The notes under the pieces were generated by a model. It was not told the origin of the DNA, ran no database searches, and saw only the letters and a program-made list of their open reading frames with translations. A stretch of DNA of 60,377 nt, from contig NZ_CALBWS010000034.1 in assembly GCF_937468385.1 (NCBI RefSeq), positions 1 to 60,377 on the forward strand. The letters are read 5' to 3'. Below, piece after piece: positions 17,047 to 25,706 of this stretch. The DNA comes from Neobacillus rhizosphaerae (GTDB lineage: Bacteria > Bacillota > Bacilli > Bacillales > Cytobacillaceae). How positions within the stretch are numbered: the first letter of the stretch is position 1; each line of letters opens with the position of its first letter. The position numbers were made by a program, and so were the translations under genes.

Positions 17047-18018
17047 TTATTTAAAAACTTGAACCCTTATATTAGTAGTATCGGTAATGAAAACATTGTC
17101 TTGTTGATCAATAAACAATCCATTTGGCAGATAGAATTCACCGTTTGCTTCACCCATGCCGCCAAACTGGAATAACTTTTTGCCATCCTTATCAAAGCCA
17201 TAGACCATATGAGTTAGGTTGCTGACCACATACATAATTCCACGACTATCGATGCCAATTCCCCTTGGATTAACGAAAATGGATTCCCCTTTACCTTTAT
17301 TGGAACCATTAATGATTTTCAAAAACTTTCCTGCTTTATTGAATATTTGAACACGTTGATTTCCCGTGTCAACTACGTAAATATTACCCTCATTATCGGC
17401 TGTGATCCCATTTGGCGCGTTAAATTCACCCTCTTTGGTTCCATGTTTTCCAATTTCAAGTAACAACTTACCGTCCATATCGAAGACGAACGCTTTATTG
17501 GATTTTATATCTGTGACATATACTTTTTTATTAATAATTCTCAATCCTGCAGGAGCGGAAATTTTCTTTTCCTTACTTGCTTTCGTCGCAAAATACTCGA
17601 TAAACTTACCTTTTTCATCATGAATGGAAATAGTACCATTATATAAATCAGCGACAAATACACGTCCCTTTTCATCAACCGATATACCATACGGAAAAGT
17701 GAATTGCCCCGCTTTTGTCCCTTCCTCACCAAATGAGAAAAGTATGTTTCCTCCTACGTCGAACGCTACTACTCGTTTATTATTCGTATCCGTTACATAA
17801 GTAAAAGAATTAGTCGCAGCGACATCCATAGGTTTAGCAAGTGGTTTGTCAAAATCACCATTGAGCTGATGGCTATATTTTGGCGCACCATTTGGATTAA
17901 GCACATTAAGTAATCCTGTATCTACTGCTTTTGATTGATTAAGAAAGATGAAGGTAAAAACTACGGCCGTAGTTATAGCAATTAGTGCCATTCCGATATA
18001 CACATTCCGTCTTTTCAT
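17047..18018 (-). CDS. Membrane-anchored NHL-repeat beta-propeller protein
   Basis: 323-aa protein with one N-terminal membrane helix (about 7-27) and an extracytoplasmic propeller of about six NHL repeats (for example FSFGEEGTKAGQFTFPYGISV, then GNIYVVDTGNQRVQIF, then GMGEANGEFYLPNGL). NHL propellers bind proteins or ligands and need no cofactor. The start is 2 nt from the TPR gene's stop, with AAAAGGTGAA upstream, so the two are translationally coupled. NHL proteins are, as I recall, also encoded beside omcS in Geobacter. An assembly or secretion aid for the cytochromes is inference; an enzymatic role is not excluded. Confidence 0.85.
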   Translation of the reverse strand: MKRRNVYIGMALIAITTAVVFTFIFLNQSKAVDTGLLNVLNPNGAPKYSHQLNGDFDKPLAKPMDVAATNSFTYVTDTNNKRVVAFDVGGNILFSFGEEGTKAGQFTFPYGISVDEKGRVFVADLYNGTISIHDEKGKFIEYFATKASKEKKISAPAGLRIINKKVYVTDIKSNKAFVFDMDGKLLLEIGKHGTKEGEFNAPNGITADNEGNIYVVDTGNQRVQIFNKAGKFLKIINGSNKGKGESIFVNPRGIGIDSRGIMYVVSNLTHMVYGFDKDGKKLFQFGGMGEANGEFYLPNGLFIDQQDNVFITDTTNIRVQVFK

Positions 18019-18020
18019 TG

Positions 18021-18719
18021 TTATTCACCTTTTGCCTTTGTGTCTTTATCTTTAAGTCTATCTAGCGCATCCACTGCATCCTTAAACAATGGATCATATG
18101 AGAGGGCATCCTTGTAAATGGCAATCGCATCTTCATACTTACCTTGTGCTTCAGCCACCATCCCAATTTGATAAATAATATCGGAATTGGTTGGAGCAAG
18201 CTTGTTGGCATTTTCAAGTACCTTCATGGCCTTATCGTACTCTTTTAACCCGCGATATGAGATTCCCATTTGTACATAGCCCTTAAAGTCTTTAGGTGCA
18301 ATTTTTACCGCCTTTTCAAACGAGATAAGCGCTTCATTATAACGTTCTTCTTTCAGGAATACTAAACCAATGTTGTAATGGGCATCATAATAGTTTTTAT
18401 CTTGGTCCAAAACAAAATCAAACTGTTTAATTGCTTCTTCATTATCACCTTTTAAGAAATAGGTATAACCCAGCACGATTCGATTTTGCAGATTTGCTGG
18501 ATCTTTTCTAACAGCTTCCTTGTAAAAATCCAGCTGCTCATTCACTCTTTTCATATTAATATCATTCCAAAAATAAAAGTGTCCGAGAGCATATCCTATC
18601 CCTACTGAAATTAGTAAAGTAAGGGATAGTAACAGAATACTAGTTTTCTTCTTAAAAGTTTTTGGCTGCTTCTTAACTGGTTTTTCCTCTACCTCTTGAG
18701 GTGCTCTTTCTGCTTCCAT
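18021..18719 (-). CDS. Membrane-anchored TPR protein
   Basis: 232-aa protein. An N-terminal basic cytoplasmic tail and one membrane helix (about residues 25-46) are followed by four to five consecutive TPR units (AHYNIGLVFLKEERYNEALISFEKA and similar). The ATG at 18719 follows GAGAGGGG; an ATG at 18746 abuts the previous stop and lacks a ribosome site, so I reject it. It lies in tight tandem between the 12-haem cytochrome and the NHL gene. A scaffold for haemoprotein assembly, like TPR proteins in c-type cytochrome maturation (CcmH/NrfG), is plausible but unproven. Confidence 0.85.
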   Translation of the reverse strand: MEAERAPQEVEEKPVKKQPKTFKKKTSILLLSLTLLISVGIGYALGHFYFWNDINMKRVNEQLDFYKEAVRKDPANLQNRIVLGYTYFLKGDNEEAIKQFDFVLDQDKNYYDAHYNIGLVFLKEERYNEALISFEKAVKIAPKDFKGYVQMGISYRGLKEYDKAMKVLENANKLAPTNSDIIYQIGMVAEAQGKYEDAIAIYKDALSYDPLFKDAVDALDRLKDKDTKAKGE

Positions 18720-18746
18720 CTTAATTCCCCTCTCGGAATCTATCAT

Positions 18747-19913
18747 TTAACTATTTGTTCTGTGACACTTAGTACAAGTTGCTTTAACATGACATCTTAA
18801 ACATGTATTATTAAACTTTTGATTTGCTGCTAATGTAACTGGATGGTGATCTTTCCATGGACGATTGTGTGAACTAGGATGACATGTAGCACATTGAACC
18901 CTTGTTACAGGGGAATTACTTACAATCCGATTGTCGTGGCAAATGAAGCACGTTTGCGTATTCTTTGATAAATGTCCATGATCCGTTATAAAAGATGCCC
19001 GTTTATGACTCGTTGGTTTCTGTCCGTGACAGTCTTTACAGAATGTATTTGTTTTTGCATATTGACTAACGGTAACATTATTTGAATCTGTATTTTCTTT
19101 TTTCAAAAACTTTGTGAAGCTAGGATCTTCTTTAAATAAATCATACTTTTCTTTAGACATATAAGAATGACACTTCTCACATTTTTTCAGGTCAGAGGGC
19201 TGAATCTTACCATGTCCGCCAGCTTTAAACTCTTCTGTTTTATGATTTTTAGGAACCATCGTTGTTTCGTGACAAGTTTTACACTCCAATGGAGCCTTTC
19301 TTACCTCATGACATTCCATACAAGTGTCCATTTGCGGACTGGTAAACTTCTTATTACTCATAAGAGATGTCCCTAATTTTTCATCCCATTTTCCATAATC
19401 ACTCTTATAGGTCACTTTTCGATCCGAAACTTTCCCGTGAGCAGTACCACTATGACACTGCACACACTTAATACCTTCTGTCTTATGTTTATTGTGTGGG
19501 ATGATGATATCCCCGGAAGCAGTGACGGCGCGATTTTTCATATTGTGACAACTTTCACAAGCTTCATCCGGTATAAGGTTCGGCATCTTTATAGGTGCAA
19601 TATAAGTGTCCGTTTGTTTTTTATAAAGTTCTACGAGGCCGTTTCCTTTCGCTTTTGCGTAATTCTTTGCTCCTGGTTCAATATGGCAGTTTACACAATC
19701 TACCTCACTATGAGATGATGCCTTCCATGTATAGTACTGAGGCTTCATCTCATGACAGGATGAGCAAAACTTCGAGCTTGAGGTTGTTTCTATCCCGAAG
19801 AATCCCCCAAAGAATAGGATGACTAGAAACAACAAAGTTAAAGTCGCAATTTTGATTAACTTATAGCGAAAACGGGGAGGGGCTGGCAGCTCTTGTTTGT
19901 GTTCCTCTTCCAT
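18747..19913 (-). CDS. Membrane-anchored NapC/NirT-type dodecahaem cytochrome c
   Basis: 388-aa protein with a short cytoplasmic tail, one membrane helix (about 19-41) and an extracytoplasmic part with 12 CxxCH sites: CSSCH, CVNCH, CESCH, CVQCH, CMECH, CKTCH, CEKCH, CKDCH, CFICH, CATCH, CLRCH and CTKCH. The first four form a NapC/NirT-like module (FCSSCHEMKPQYYTWKASSH), a family that takes electrons from membrane quinol. The C-terminal eight haems are an extension beyond the usual four or five. Start ATG at 19913 behind CAGGAGGG. Paralogous to the next gene upstream. Role as quinol dehydrogenase and first cell-wall relay is inferred. Confidence 0.9.
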   Translation of the reverse strand: MEEEHKQELPAPPRFRYKLIKIATLTLLFLVILFFGGFFGIETTSSSKFCSSCHEMKPQYYTWKASSHSEVDCVNCHIEPGAKNYAKAKGNGLVELYKKQTDTYIAPIKMPNLIPDEACESCHNMKNRAVTASGDIIIPHNKHKTEGIKCVQCHSGTAHGKVSDRKVTYKSDYGKWDEKLGTSLMSNKKFTSPQMDTCMECHEVRKAPLECKTCHETTMVPKNHKTEEFKAGGHGKIQPSDLKKCEKCHSYMSKEKYDLFKEDPSFTKFLKKENTDSNNVTVSQYAKTNTFCKDCHGQKPTSHKRASFITDHGHLSKNTQTCFICHDNRIVSNSPVTRVQCATCHPSSHNRPWKDHHPVTLAANQKFNNTCLRCHVKATCTKCHRTNS

Positions 19914-19941
19914 AAAAGCGTCCCTCCTGTTTAAGATTAAC

Positions 19942-21309
19942 TTAGTTTTTCACATCTGATTTAAAGCCGGTTCTGTGACAGTATTGGCAATAAACATCTG
20001 TTGGTGCTTTTATATCTGTGGAGCCCTCTTTTGGTTTTTCACGATCATGGCAAACGAAACATTCTGCTTTTTGATCAGGTGTTTTTGCTTTAGCCGCATG
20101 GGTAGTTAACCATTGATCACTTTCAACGTGTCCAACTGGACGGTTCCCGTGACAGGCGCTACAGAATTTATTGATTCGTGATTGATCTTTTACAACAGTA
20201 ATATTTGGTACATATTTTGTTTTTGTCTCTTTCATCTTAAGTAGTGAGATAATGTCTTCTTTTGGTATTTCTCTGGCCCATTTTGAATCCTGATGACAGT
20301 TCACGCATTTATCTAACTCTTGGATAGCTGTTCCGCCATGCTTTCCATTCCAGCCTGCTACTTTGTGGTTCTTAGGAACTTTTACCTTTTTATGGCAGGT
20401 TTCACATTCCATCGAAATCTTTACGTCTTTTTGTTGCTTTCCGATGGCTTGTAAGATGATTTCTTGTGTTTTTCCATCATGCGCTGCTTCAGTTTCTTTG
20501 CTTTCGCCTTCCTTCGTTGCTTCACCAGATGCTTTTGTTTTTTCTTCGAGTTTTTTCTCTACCTCTTCGGGATTTGGTGGAACATTATAGGCAACATCTT
20601 TCCATGGCTTTTCACCGTTGTTGACTTTATCATGGCAATCAATACAGGTTCCCATGTTTGGTCTCAGATATTTCTCTTCCATTAACTTTTCAGCATTTTC
20701 TTTTGTCCAATGTCCACGAACTTCCTCGGTATTAATACCACGTGCAACGATTTTCGCATGAACAACTCCGGCATGACAGCTAATACAAGGAACATCCTTT
20801 TCAATATGTCCTTTATGGTTGACCTTTAAGTCACCCGATGCGGTGACCAGACGGTTCTTGGAATGACATTGTAAACAGTTCTCGTTTGAAATCGCTTCTT
20901 CTTCCGTTTGAACGATCTGTTTAGGTACGCCTGTTACATGGTAATAAACTTCTTTCATCGATTTCACTTTGTGCGTAATCATGTTCGTAAACCCAGGCTT
21001 AATATGACACTGAACACAGGAGATATTATTGTGAGCACTCGCTGTATATGTTGAATACTCTGGTGCCATTTCGTGACAGCTTGAGCAAAATGACGGAGAG
21101 TTGGTAAAGGTAAGCACTCCATACCCTCCACCAAACACAACGATACATCCTACCAGTGACACAAATAGTAATTTCCATCTGTTAACTGGATTCTTCCAAT
21201 CTATACTTCGAAACTTTTGCCAAAGTCTACGAATTAGGCCAACTTTCTTTTTATTTTCTCTTGTTTCGGGATCTGTCTCTTTATTTATCTTTTTCCCCCA
21301 AATGGCCAT
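19942..21309 (-). CDS. Membrane-anchored NapC/NirT-type decahaem cytochrome c
   Basis: 455-aa paralogue of the dodecahaem protein. A basic cytoplasmic tail (about 1-42) precedes one membrane helix (about 46-66) and ten CxxCH sites: CSSCH, CVQCH, CLQCH, CISCH, CIDCH, CETCH, CVNCH, CSACH, CFVCH and CQYCH. The N-terminal module (FCSSCHEMAPEYSTYTASAH) is NapC/NirT-like. A charged Glu/Lys-rich insert with no haem (about 240-295) separates haems 5 and 6 and could act as a wall-spanning spacer. I start at the ATG 21309, behind AAGGGTGAG, not 21327. It is the first gene of the cluster. No catalytic-subunit partner (NrfA, NapA) is in the window. Confidence 0.9.
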   Translation of the reverse strand: MAIWGKKINKETDPETRENKKKVGLIRRLWQKFRSIDWKNPVNRWKLLFVSLVGCIVVFGGGYGVLTFTNSPSFCSSCHEMAPEYSTYTASAHNNISCVQCHIKPGFTNMITHKVKSMKEVYYHVTGVPKQIVQTEEEAISNENCLQCHSKNRLVTASGDLKVNHKGHIEKDVPCISCHAGVVHAKIVARGINTEEVRGHWTKENAEKLMEEKYLRPNMGTCIDCHDKVNNGEKPWKDVAYNVPPNPEEVEKKLEEKTKASGEATKEGESKETEAAHDGKTQEIILQAIGKQQKDVKISMECETCHKKVKVPKNHKVAGWNGKHGGTAIQELDKCVNCHQDSKWAREIPKEDIISLLKMKETKTKYVPNITVVKDQSRINKFCSACHGNRPVGHVESDQWLTTHAAKAKTPDQKAECFVCHDREKPKEGSTDIKAPTDVYCQYCHRTGFKSDVKN

Positions 21310-21854
21310 TTTTCTCACCCTTCCCATGTAGGATTATTTATCTATTTATTTTCCATAATAACCTCTCTAAAGGTAGTATCTAACATTGTAAGAGTATATT
21401 CCAATGTACAATTTGTGAATATTTCTTCATACAATTGAATGTAGTTATTTACCCTAAAAACAACATACAAACGTTGTTATCACAAGATTGCGTTAGCACT
21501 ACTCCTGTAGTGTAAACAAACTAAAAAATTAATATTTATACAATTTTTGAGGTGTTTATTCATTAATCAACAGAAATTAAAAGGACGTTTCCCGAGTTGA
21601 AATGTATTCTCAATAAATTGCCATAACTCTGTCATATTTGACAAAAATTCGAATTTCCGATAAATGTGGTGGATTAGGAATTTAATAGCCTCTTTTATAT
21701 AATAGTAGCAGGTCAAATATTGCTTCCCTACCTACATTGTTGTCACTCTATAGCGGAAGTGGTAAGATGTAAAGGGAAATTATCGAATATTTTAGACATG
21801 GATTTTTTTAAAAAAAGTGGATTTTGAGTCTCGATAAAAAGGAGCGTTCATCTG
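21310..21854. other. Divergent region between cytochrome cluster and secA
   Basis: About 545 bp, AT-rich, with no supported gene. It must carry the cluster promoter on the minus strand (a TATACT -10-like box occurs near 21395 but without a good -35) and the secA promoter on the plus strand (TTGACA near 21638 with a weak -10 at 17-bp spacing). A TTGTGAA half-site at 21413 lacks a correctly spaced partner. Confidence 0.5.
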
Positions 21855-24368
21855 ATGATGGGGATTTTAAATAAAGTATTTGATCTGAACAAACGCGAGC
21901 TGAAGCGGTTAGATAAGCTCGCAGTGAAAATTGGCGCACTTGCGGCCGAAACGGAAAAATTAACAGACGACCAGCTTCGTGAAAAAACGGAAGAGTTCAA
22001 GCTCCGTTATCAAAAAGGCGAAACACTTGACGATTTGCTTGTGGAAGCATTTGCGGTGGTCCGCGAAGGTGCCCGCCGTGTGCTCGGTCTGTATCCATAT
22101 CATGTTCAATTAATGGGAGGTATTTCTCTTCACGAAGGAAATATTTCCGAGATGAAAACTGGTGAAGGTAAAACGTTAACGGCGACAATGCCCGTTTACT
22201 TGAATGCTCTTTCTGGAAAAGGAGTTCACGTTGTAACTGTCAACGAATACTTGGCAAGCCGTGACGCCACCGAAATGGGCGAGCTGTATCAATTTTTAGG
22301 TCTAACGGTCGGCTTGAATTTAAACAGCATGGACAAAGACGAAAAGCAGGCTGCTTATGCCCACGATATTACTTATGGTACCAATAACGAATTTGGCTTC
22401 GACTATCTACGTGATAACATGGTCCTTTATAAGGAACAAAAGGTACAACGTCCACTTTTTTTTGGGGTCATTGACGAAGTTGACTCGATTTTAATCGACG
22501 AAGCACGTACTCCATTGATTATTTCAGGATCAGCGCAAAAGTCTGCTGTCCTATATGTCCAAGCCAATGGCTTTGTTCGAATGCTTACGAAAGAAACAGA
22601 TTATACCTATGATGAAAAAACAAAAGGCGTTATGTTAACAGAAGAAGGAATCAGTAAAGCCGAAAAAGCATTTGGAATTGATAACCTGTTTGACATGTCA
22701 CATGTTACGTTAAACCATCATATTAATCAGGCATTAAGAGCGAATGTCAGCATGCACCTTGATGTTGATTATGTCGTACAAGAAGGCGAAATTATTATCG
22801 TTGACCAGTTCACCGGCCGTTTGATGAAGGGCCGACGCTATAGCGAAGGTTTGCACCAAGCCATTGAGGCAAAAGAAGGTCTGGAAGTCCAAAATGAAAG
22901 CATGACGATGGCAACGATTACGTTCCAAAACTACTTCCGTATGTATGAAAAATTGGCTGGTATGACCGGTACAGCGAAAACGGAAGAAGAAGAGTTCCGC
23001 AACATATACAATATGAATGTAATCGTGATTCCTACCAACAGACCAATTGCTCGTGACGACAGAGCCGATTTAATTTACTCAACGATGGACGGCAAGTTCC
23101 GTGCAGTTGTTGAGGATATTGCCGAGCGCAATCAAAAGGGGCAGCCAGTTCTCGTTGGTACGGTTGCGATTGAAACGTCTGAGCTTATTTCCAGCTATTT
23201 ATCCAAAAAGCGTATTCACCATAATGTCTTGAACGCGAAGAACCACGAGCGCGAAGCGGAAATCATTGCCGAAGCAGGTCACCAAGGTTCGGTTACAATT
23301 GCGACGAACATGGCCGGCCGTGGTACTGACATTAAGCTTGGAGAAGGTGTGGTTGAGCTTGGCGGACTGGCGGTTATTGGTACGGAGCGTCACGAAAGCA
23401 GACGTATCGATAACCAGCTTCGTGGACGTTCAGGACGTCAAGGAGATCCGGGTATTACCCAGTTCTATTTATCGATGGAAGATGAACTGATGCGCCGCTT
23501 CGGTTCTGATAATATGAAGTCAATGATGCAAAAGCTCGGCATGGATGATTCCCAGCCGATTCAAAGTAAAATGGTGTCTCGGGCTGTTGAATCGGCACAG
23601 AAACGCGTCGAGGGCAACAACTTTGATGCTCGTAAACAGCTATTGCAATATGATGATGTTCTTCGTCAGCAGCGGGAAATCATTTACACCCAGCGTGATG
23701 AAGTGTTAGAATCTGAAAATCTTCGTGACATTGTTCAAAAAATGATTTTAAACTCGATTCAACGTAACGTTGATGCCCATGCATCACGCAATGAGGATGA
23801 AGAAGAATGGAATCTACAAGCCATTGTTGATTATGTGCATGCAACCCTTCTCCATGAAGGTGACATGACTACAGAAGACCTTAAGGGCAAAGACCCAGAG
23901 GCAATTGTCGATGCCATTTTTGCCAAAGTGAAGGAACGCTACGAGGAAAAAGAGCAAATCCTTTACCCTGAACAAATGCGCGAATTTGAAAAGGTTGTTA
24001 CGTTGCGTGCGGTTGATTCCAAATGGACTGACCATATTGATGCCATGGATCAACTCCGCCAAGGAATTCATTTGCGTGCTTACGGACAAATCGACCCACT
24101 TCGTGAATACCAGCATGAAGGCTTCGCAATGTTTGAAGCAATGGTTCAATCCATCGAAGATGAAGCTGCTATGTATATAATGAAGGCGGAGATACGCAAC
24201 AATCTTGAGCGCGAAGAGGTCGCAAAAGGTCAAGCGGTGAATCCGAAGGAAGATGGCGAACCGGTTAAGAAAAAACCGAAAGTGAACCAAATTAACGTTG
24301 GCCGCAACGATCCATGTATCTGTGGTAGCGGCAAGAAGTATAAGAACTGCTGCGGAGCGGCGAAATAA
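21855..24368 (+). CDS. secA: Preprotein translocase ATPase SecA
   Basis: Motor of the Sec pathway, driving unfolded preproteins through SecYEG. Typical length (837 aa). Walker A (MKTGEGKT, 100-107), DEVD-type Walker B (VIDEVDSILIDEARTPL, about 208-225), the preprotein cross-linking domain, motor domain 2 (MAGRGTDI; RGRSGRQGDPG), the helical wing and scaffold, and a C-terminal SEC-C zinc motif (CICGSGKKYKNCC) are all visible. Two adjacent ATGs; the first has the better spacing to GGAG. The exported cytochromes upstream, and all surface proteins here, depend on it. Confidence 0.97.
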   Translation: MMGILNKVFDLNKRELKRLDKLAVKIGALAAETEKLTDDQLREKTEEFKLRYQKGETLDDLLVEAFAVVREGARRVLGLYPYHVQLMGGISLHEGNISEMKTGEGKTLTATMPVYLNALSGKGVHVVTVNEYLASRDATEMGELYQFLGLTVGLNLNSMDKDEKQAAYAHDITYGTNNEFGFDYLRDNMVLYKEQKVQRPLFFGVIDEVDSILIDEARTPLIISGSAQKSAVLYVQANGFVRMLTKETDYTYDEKTKGVMLTEEGISKAEKAFGIDNLFDMSHVTLNHHINQALRANVSMHLDVDYVVQEGEIIIVDQFTGRLMKGRRYSEGLHQAIEAKEGLEVQNESMTMATITFQNYFRMYEKLAGMTGTAKTEEEEFRNIYNMNVIVIPTNRPIARDDRADLIYSTMDGKFRAVVEDIAERNQKGQPVLVGTVAIETSELISSYLSKKRIHHNVLNAKNHEREAEIIAEAGHQGSVTIATNMAGRGTDIKLGEGVVELGGLAVIGTERHESRRIDNQLRGRSGRQGDPGITQFYLSMEDELMRRFGSDNMKSMMQKLGMDDSQPIQSKMVSRAVESAQKRVEGNNFDARKQLLQYDDVLRQQREIIYTQRDEVLESENLRDIVQKMILNSIQRNVDAHASRNEDEEEWNLQAIVDYVHATLLHEGDMTTEDLKGKDPEAIVDAIFAKVKERYEEKEQILYPEQMREFEKVVTLRAVDSKWTDHIDAMDQLRQGIHLRAYGQIDPLREYQHEGFAMFEAMVQSIEDEAAMYIMKAEIRNNLEREEVAKGQAVNPKEDGEPVKKKPKVNQINVGRNDPCICGSGKKYKNCCGAAK

Positions 24369-24427
24369 CGATTGCACAAATTTCACCGTAAGCCTGCTAG
24401 TGAGCGATAAGGTATGGAACAGTTTTG

Positions 24428-24457
24428 GAGAGCTGGCGGATAGTCCGGCTCTCTTTT
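24428..24457 (+). terminator. Terminator of secA
   Basis: Stem GAGAGC...GCTCTC with an inner CGGA/TCCG helix and 3-nt loop, followed by TTTT, about 60 nt after the secA stop. The T-run is also the first bases of the 190-bp repeat. Confidence 0.85.
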
Positions 24458-24644
24458 CTGTGGAAAAGGGGCGGAGCGCCGCAAAAATGAATCACTTTAA
24501 CCAGTTAAAGTGAAATACCCATTTCACTAGACGAAAGATGTGAAGTCTAGCTCTGCTCTCACCGCCTTTATTAGGTGACTACGGCTTGTTCTCTAAATTT
24601 ATTTCCATGGTTTGGTTGGGAGTTGAGGCTCATGATAGTTTTTT
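24454..24644. repeat. 190-bp dispersed repeat, copy 2
   Basis: Near-identical to 83-273, same orientation, about four substitutions, with all the small hairpins conserved. Conservation of the whole length in an intergenic setting suggests recent duplication or mobility. It carries no coding capacity or terminal inverted repeats of a transposon that I can see. Confidence 0.85.
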
Positions 24645-24670
24645 TGTGGTAGTGTGGATTTTTTTGTGGA

Positions 24671-24890
24671 ATTGTAGATAAGGTGTAGCGATTTGTGGAT
24701 AAGCCGCTTAGATTTGTAGTTATAGTATGGGGATTTGTAGATATCTTCCTAGAAATTGTAGATAAGGTATAGCGATTTATAGATAAGCCGCTTAGATTTG
24801 TAGTTATGGTATGGGGATTTGTAGATATCTTCCCCGAAATTGTAGATAAGTGAGGGGGATTTGTAGATATCTCATCTAAATTTACAGTTA
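24671..24890. repeat. 84-bp tandem repeat built of 21-nt units
   Basis: Units start at 24671, 24755 and 24839 (84-bp period). Within them a core near ATTTGTAGATA recurs every 21 nt (24691, 24712, 24733, 24754, 24775 and on). The two complete units differ at only a few bases. Confidence 0.88.
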
Positions 24891-25073
24891 TCCACATGGG
24901 GATAACTTTCGGATGCTTCCTAATATGAGATATACCCTGTTTTTGTGAGTATTTCCTTCTTCCTAGTAGCATTCAAATTTGCTTTTTATCACCTCTACAT
25001 TTATTTGCCGATTATTTAATTTTACATACCAAATTAACAATTCCTCCAAAGACTATGGCCCTTTCCCTAACAC

Positions 25074-25109
25074 AAAAAACGCTGCCCCGGTCAAATCCGG
25101 AGCAGCGTT
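25074..25109 (-). terminator. Terminator of hpf
   Basis: Minus strand: AACGCTGCTCCGG, 6-nt loop, CCGGGGCAGCGTT with one wobble pair, then a T6 run. It begins 11 nt after the hpf stop. Confidence 0.93.
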
Positions 25110-25119
25110 CTCATTCCTA

Positions 25120-25668
25120 TTAATGGGCTTCAATTAATCCGTAACGGCCATCTTTACGCTTATAAACAACGTTTGTACGGTTAGTATCTGAGTTAGTGAA
25201 TACATAAAAGCTATGACCAAGCATATTCATCTGCAGAATCGCTTCTTCACTGTCCATTGGCTTCAAATCAAATCGCTTTGTACGAACTAACTCTAATTCA
25301 TCTTCATCCAAATCATGTACTTCTGTGTTTTCAGATGTAGCAAACGTAATTGGGAAATCGCCTTTTTCACGGAACTTGCGGTTAACCTTTGTTTTGTGTT
25401 TGCGAATTTGGCGCTCAAGCTTGTCAGAAACTAAGTCAATCGCCGCATACATATCTATGTTTGTTTCCTCAGCACGTAAAACTAATTGCGGCATTGGGAT
25501 GGTTACTTCAACTTTTGAAGTTTTATCTTGATTGAATTTTAGATTTACATTTACCTTTGCATCTGGTGCTTCAGTAAAATAGCGCTCCAATTTAGTAATT
25601 TTCTTTTCTACATACTCTCTAATTGCTGGAGTTACCTCAATGTTTTCACCACGAACGTTATATTTCAT
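25120..25668 (-). CDS. hpf: Long-form ribosome hibernation promoting factor
   Basis: Causes dimerisation of 70S ribosomes into inactive 100S particles in stationary phase. The 182-aa protein has an N-terminal HPF/YfiA domain (1-100, VRGENIEVTPAIREYVEKK) that binds the decoding centre and a C-terminal dimerisation domain (about 125-182, KRFDLKPMDSEEAILQMNMLGHSFYVFTN region), the long form of Firmicutes. AGGAGG precedes the ATG. The gene has a sigma-H promoter match upstream. Position next to secA is as in B. subtilis. Confidence 0.96.
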   Translation of the reverse strand: MKYNVRGENIEVTPAIREYVEKKITKLERYFTEAPDAKVNVNLKFNQDKTSKVEVTIPMPQLVLRAEETNIDMYAAIDLVSDKLERQIRKHKTKVNRKFREKGDFPITFATSENTEVHDLDEDELELVRTKRFDLKPMDSEEAILQMNMLGHSFYVFTNSDTNRTNVVYKRKDGRYGLIEAH

Positions 25669-25706
25669 TTGTAAACTCCTCCTTTTAATATGGCTATGTA
25701 ATTACA

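Larger units (their letters stand above)
24369..25073. other. Repeat-rich secA-hpf intergenic region
   Basis: About 700 bp without a gene. In order: secA terminator (24428-24457), second copy of the 190-bp element (24454-24644), and an 84-bp tandem repeat made of 21-nt units (about 24671-24890). The 133-codon open frame on the minus strand (24571-24972) is a by-product of the repeat, whose period is a multiple of three. Confidence 0.8.

Noticed and set aside
21413..21433. Possible Rex or Fnr operator before the cytochrome cluster
   Set aside because: TTGTGAA is a perfect half-site, but the partner TTCATACAA is two bases too far away for Rex and mismatched for Fnr.
24571..24972. 133-codon minus-strand open frame with Thr/Ser/Asn-rich heptad-like repeats
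   Set aside because: The frame is a shadow of the 84-bp (4 x 21 nt) DNA repeat, whose period is divisible by three; it also overlaps the 190-bp element and lacks a ribosome site.
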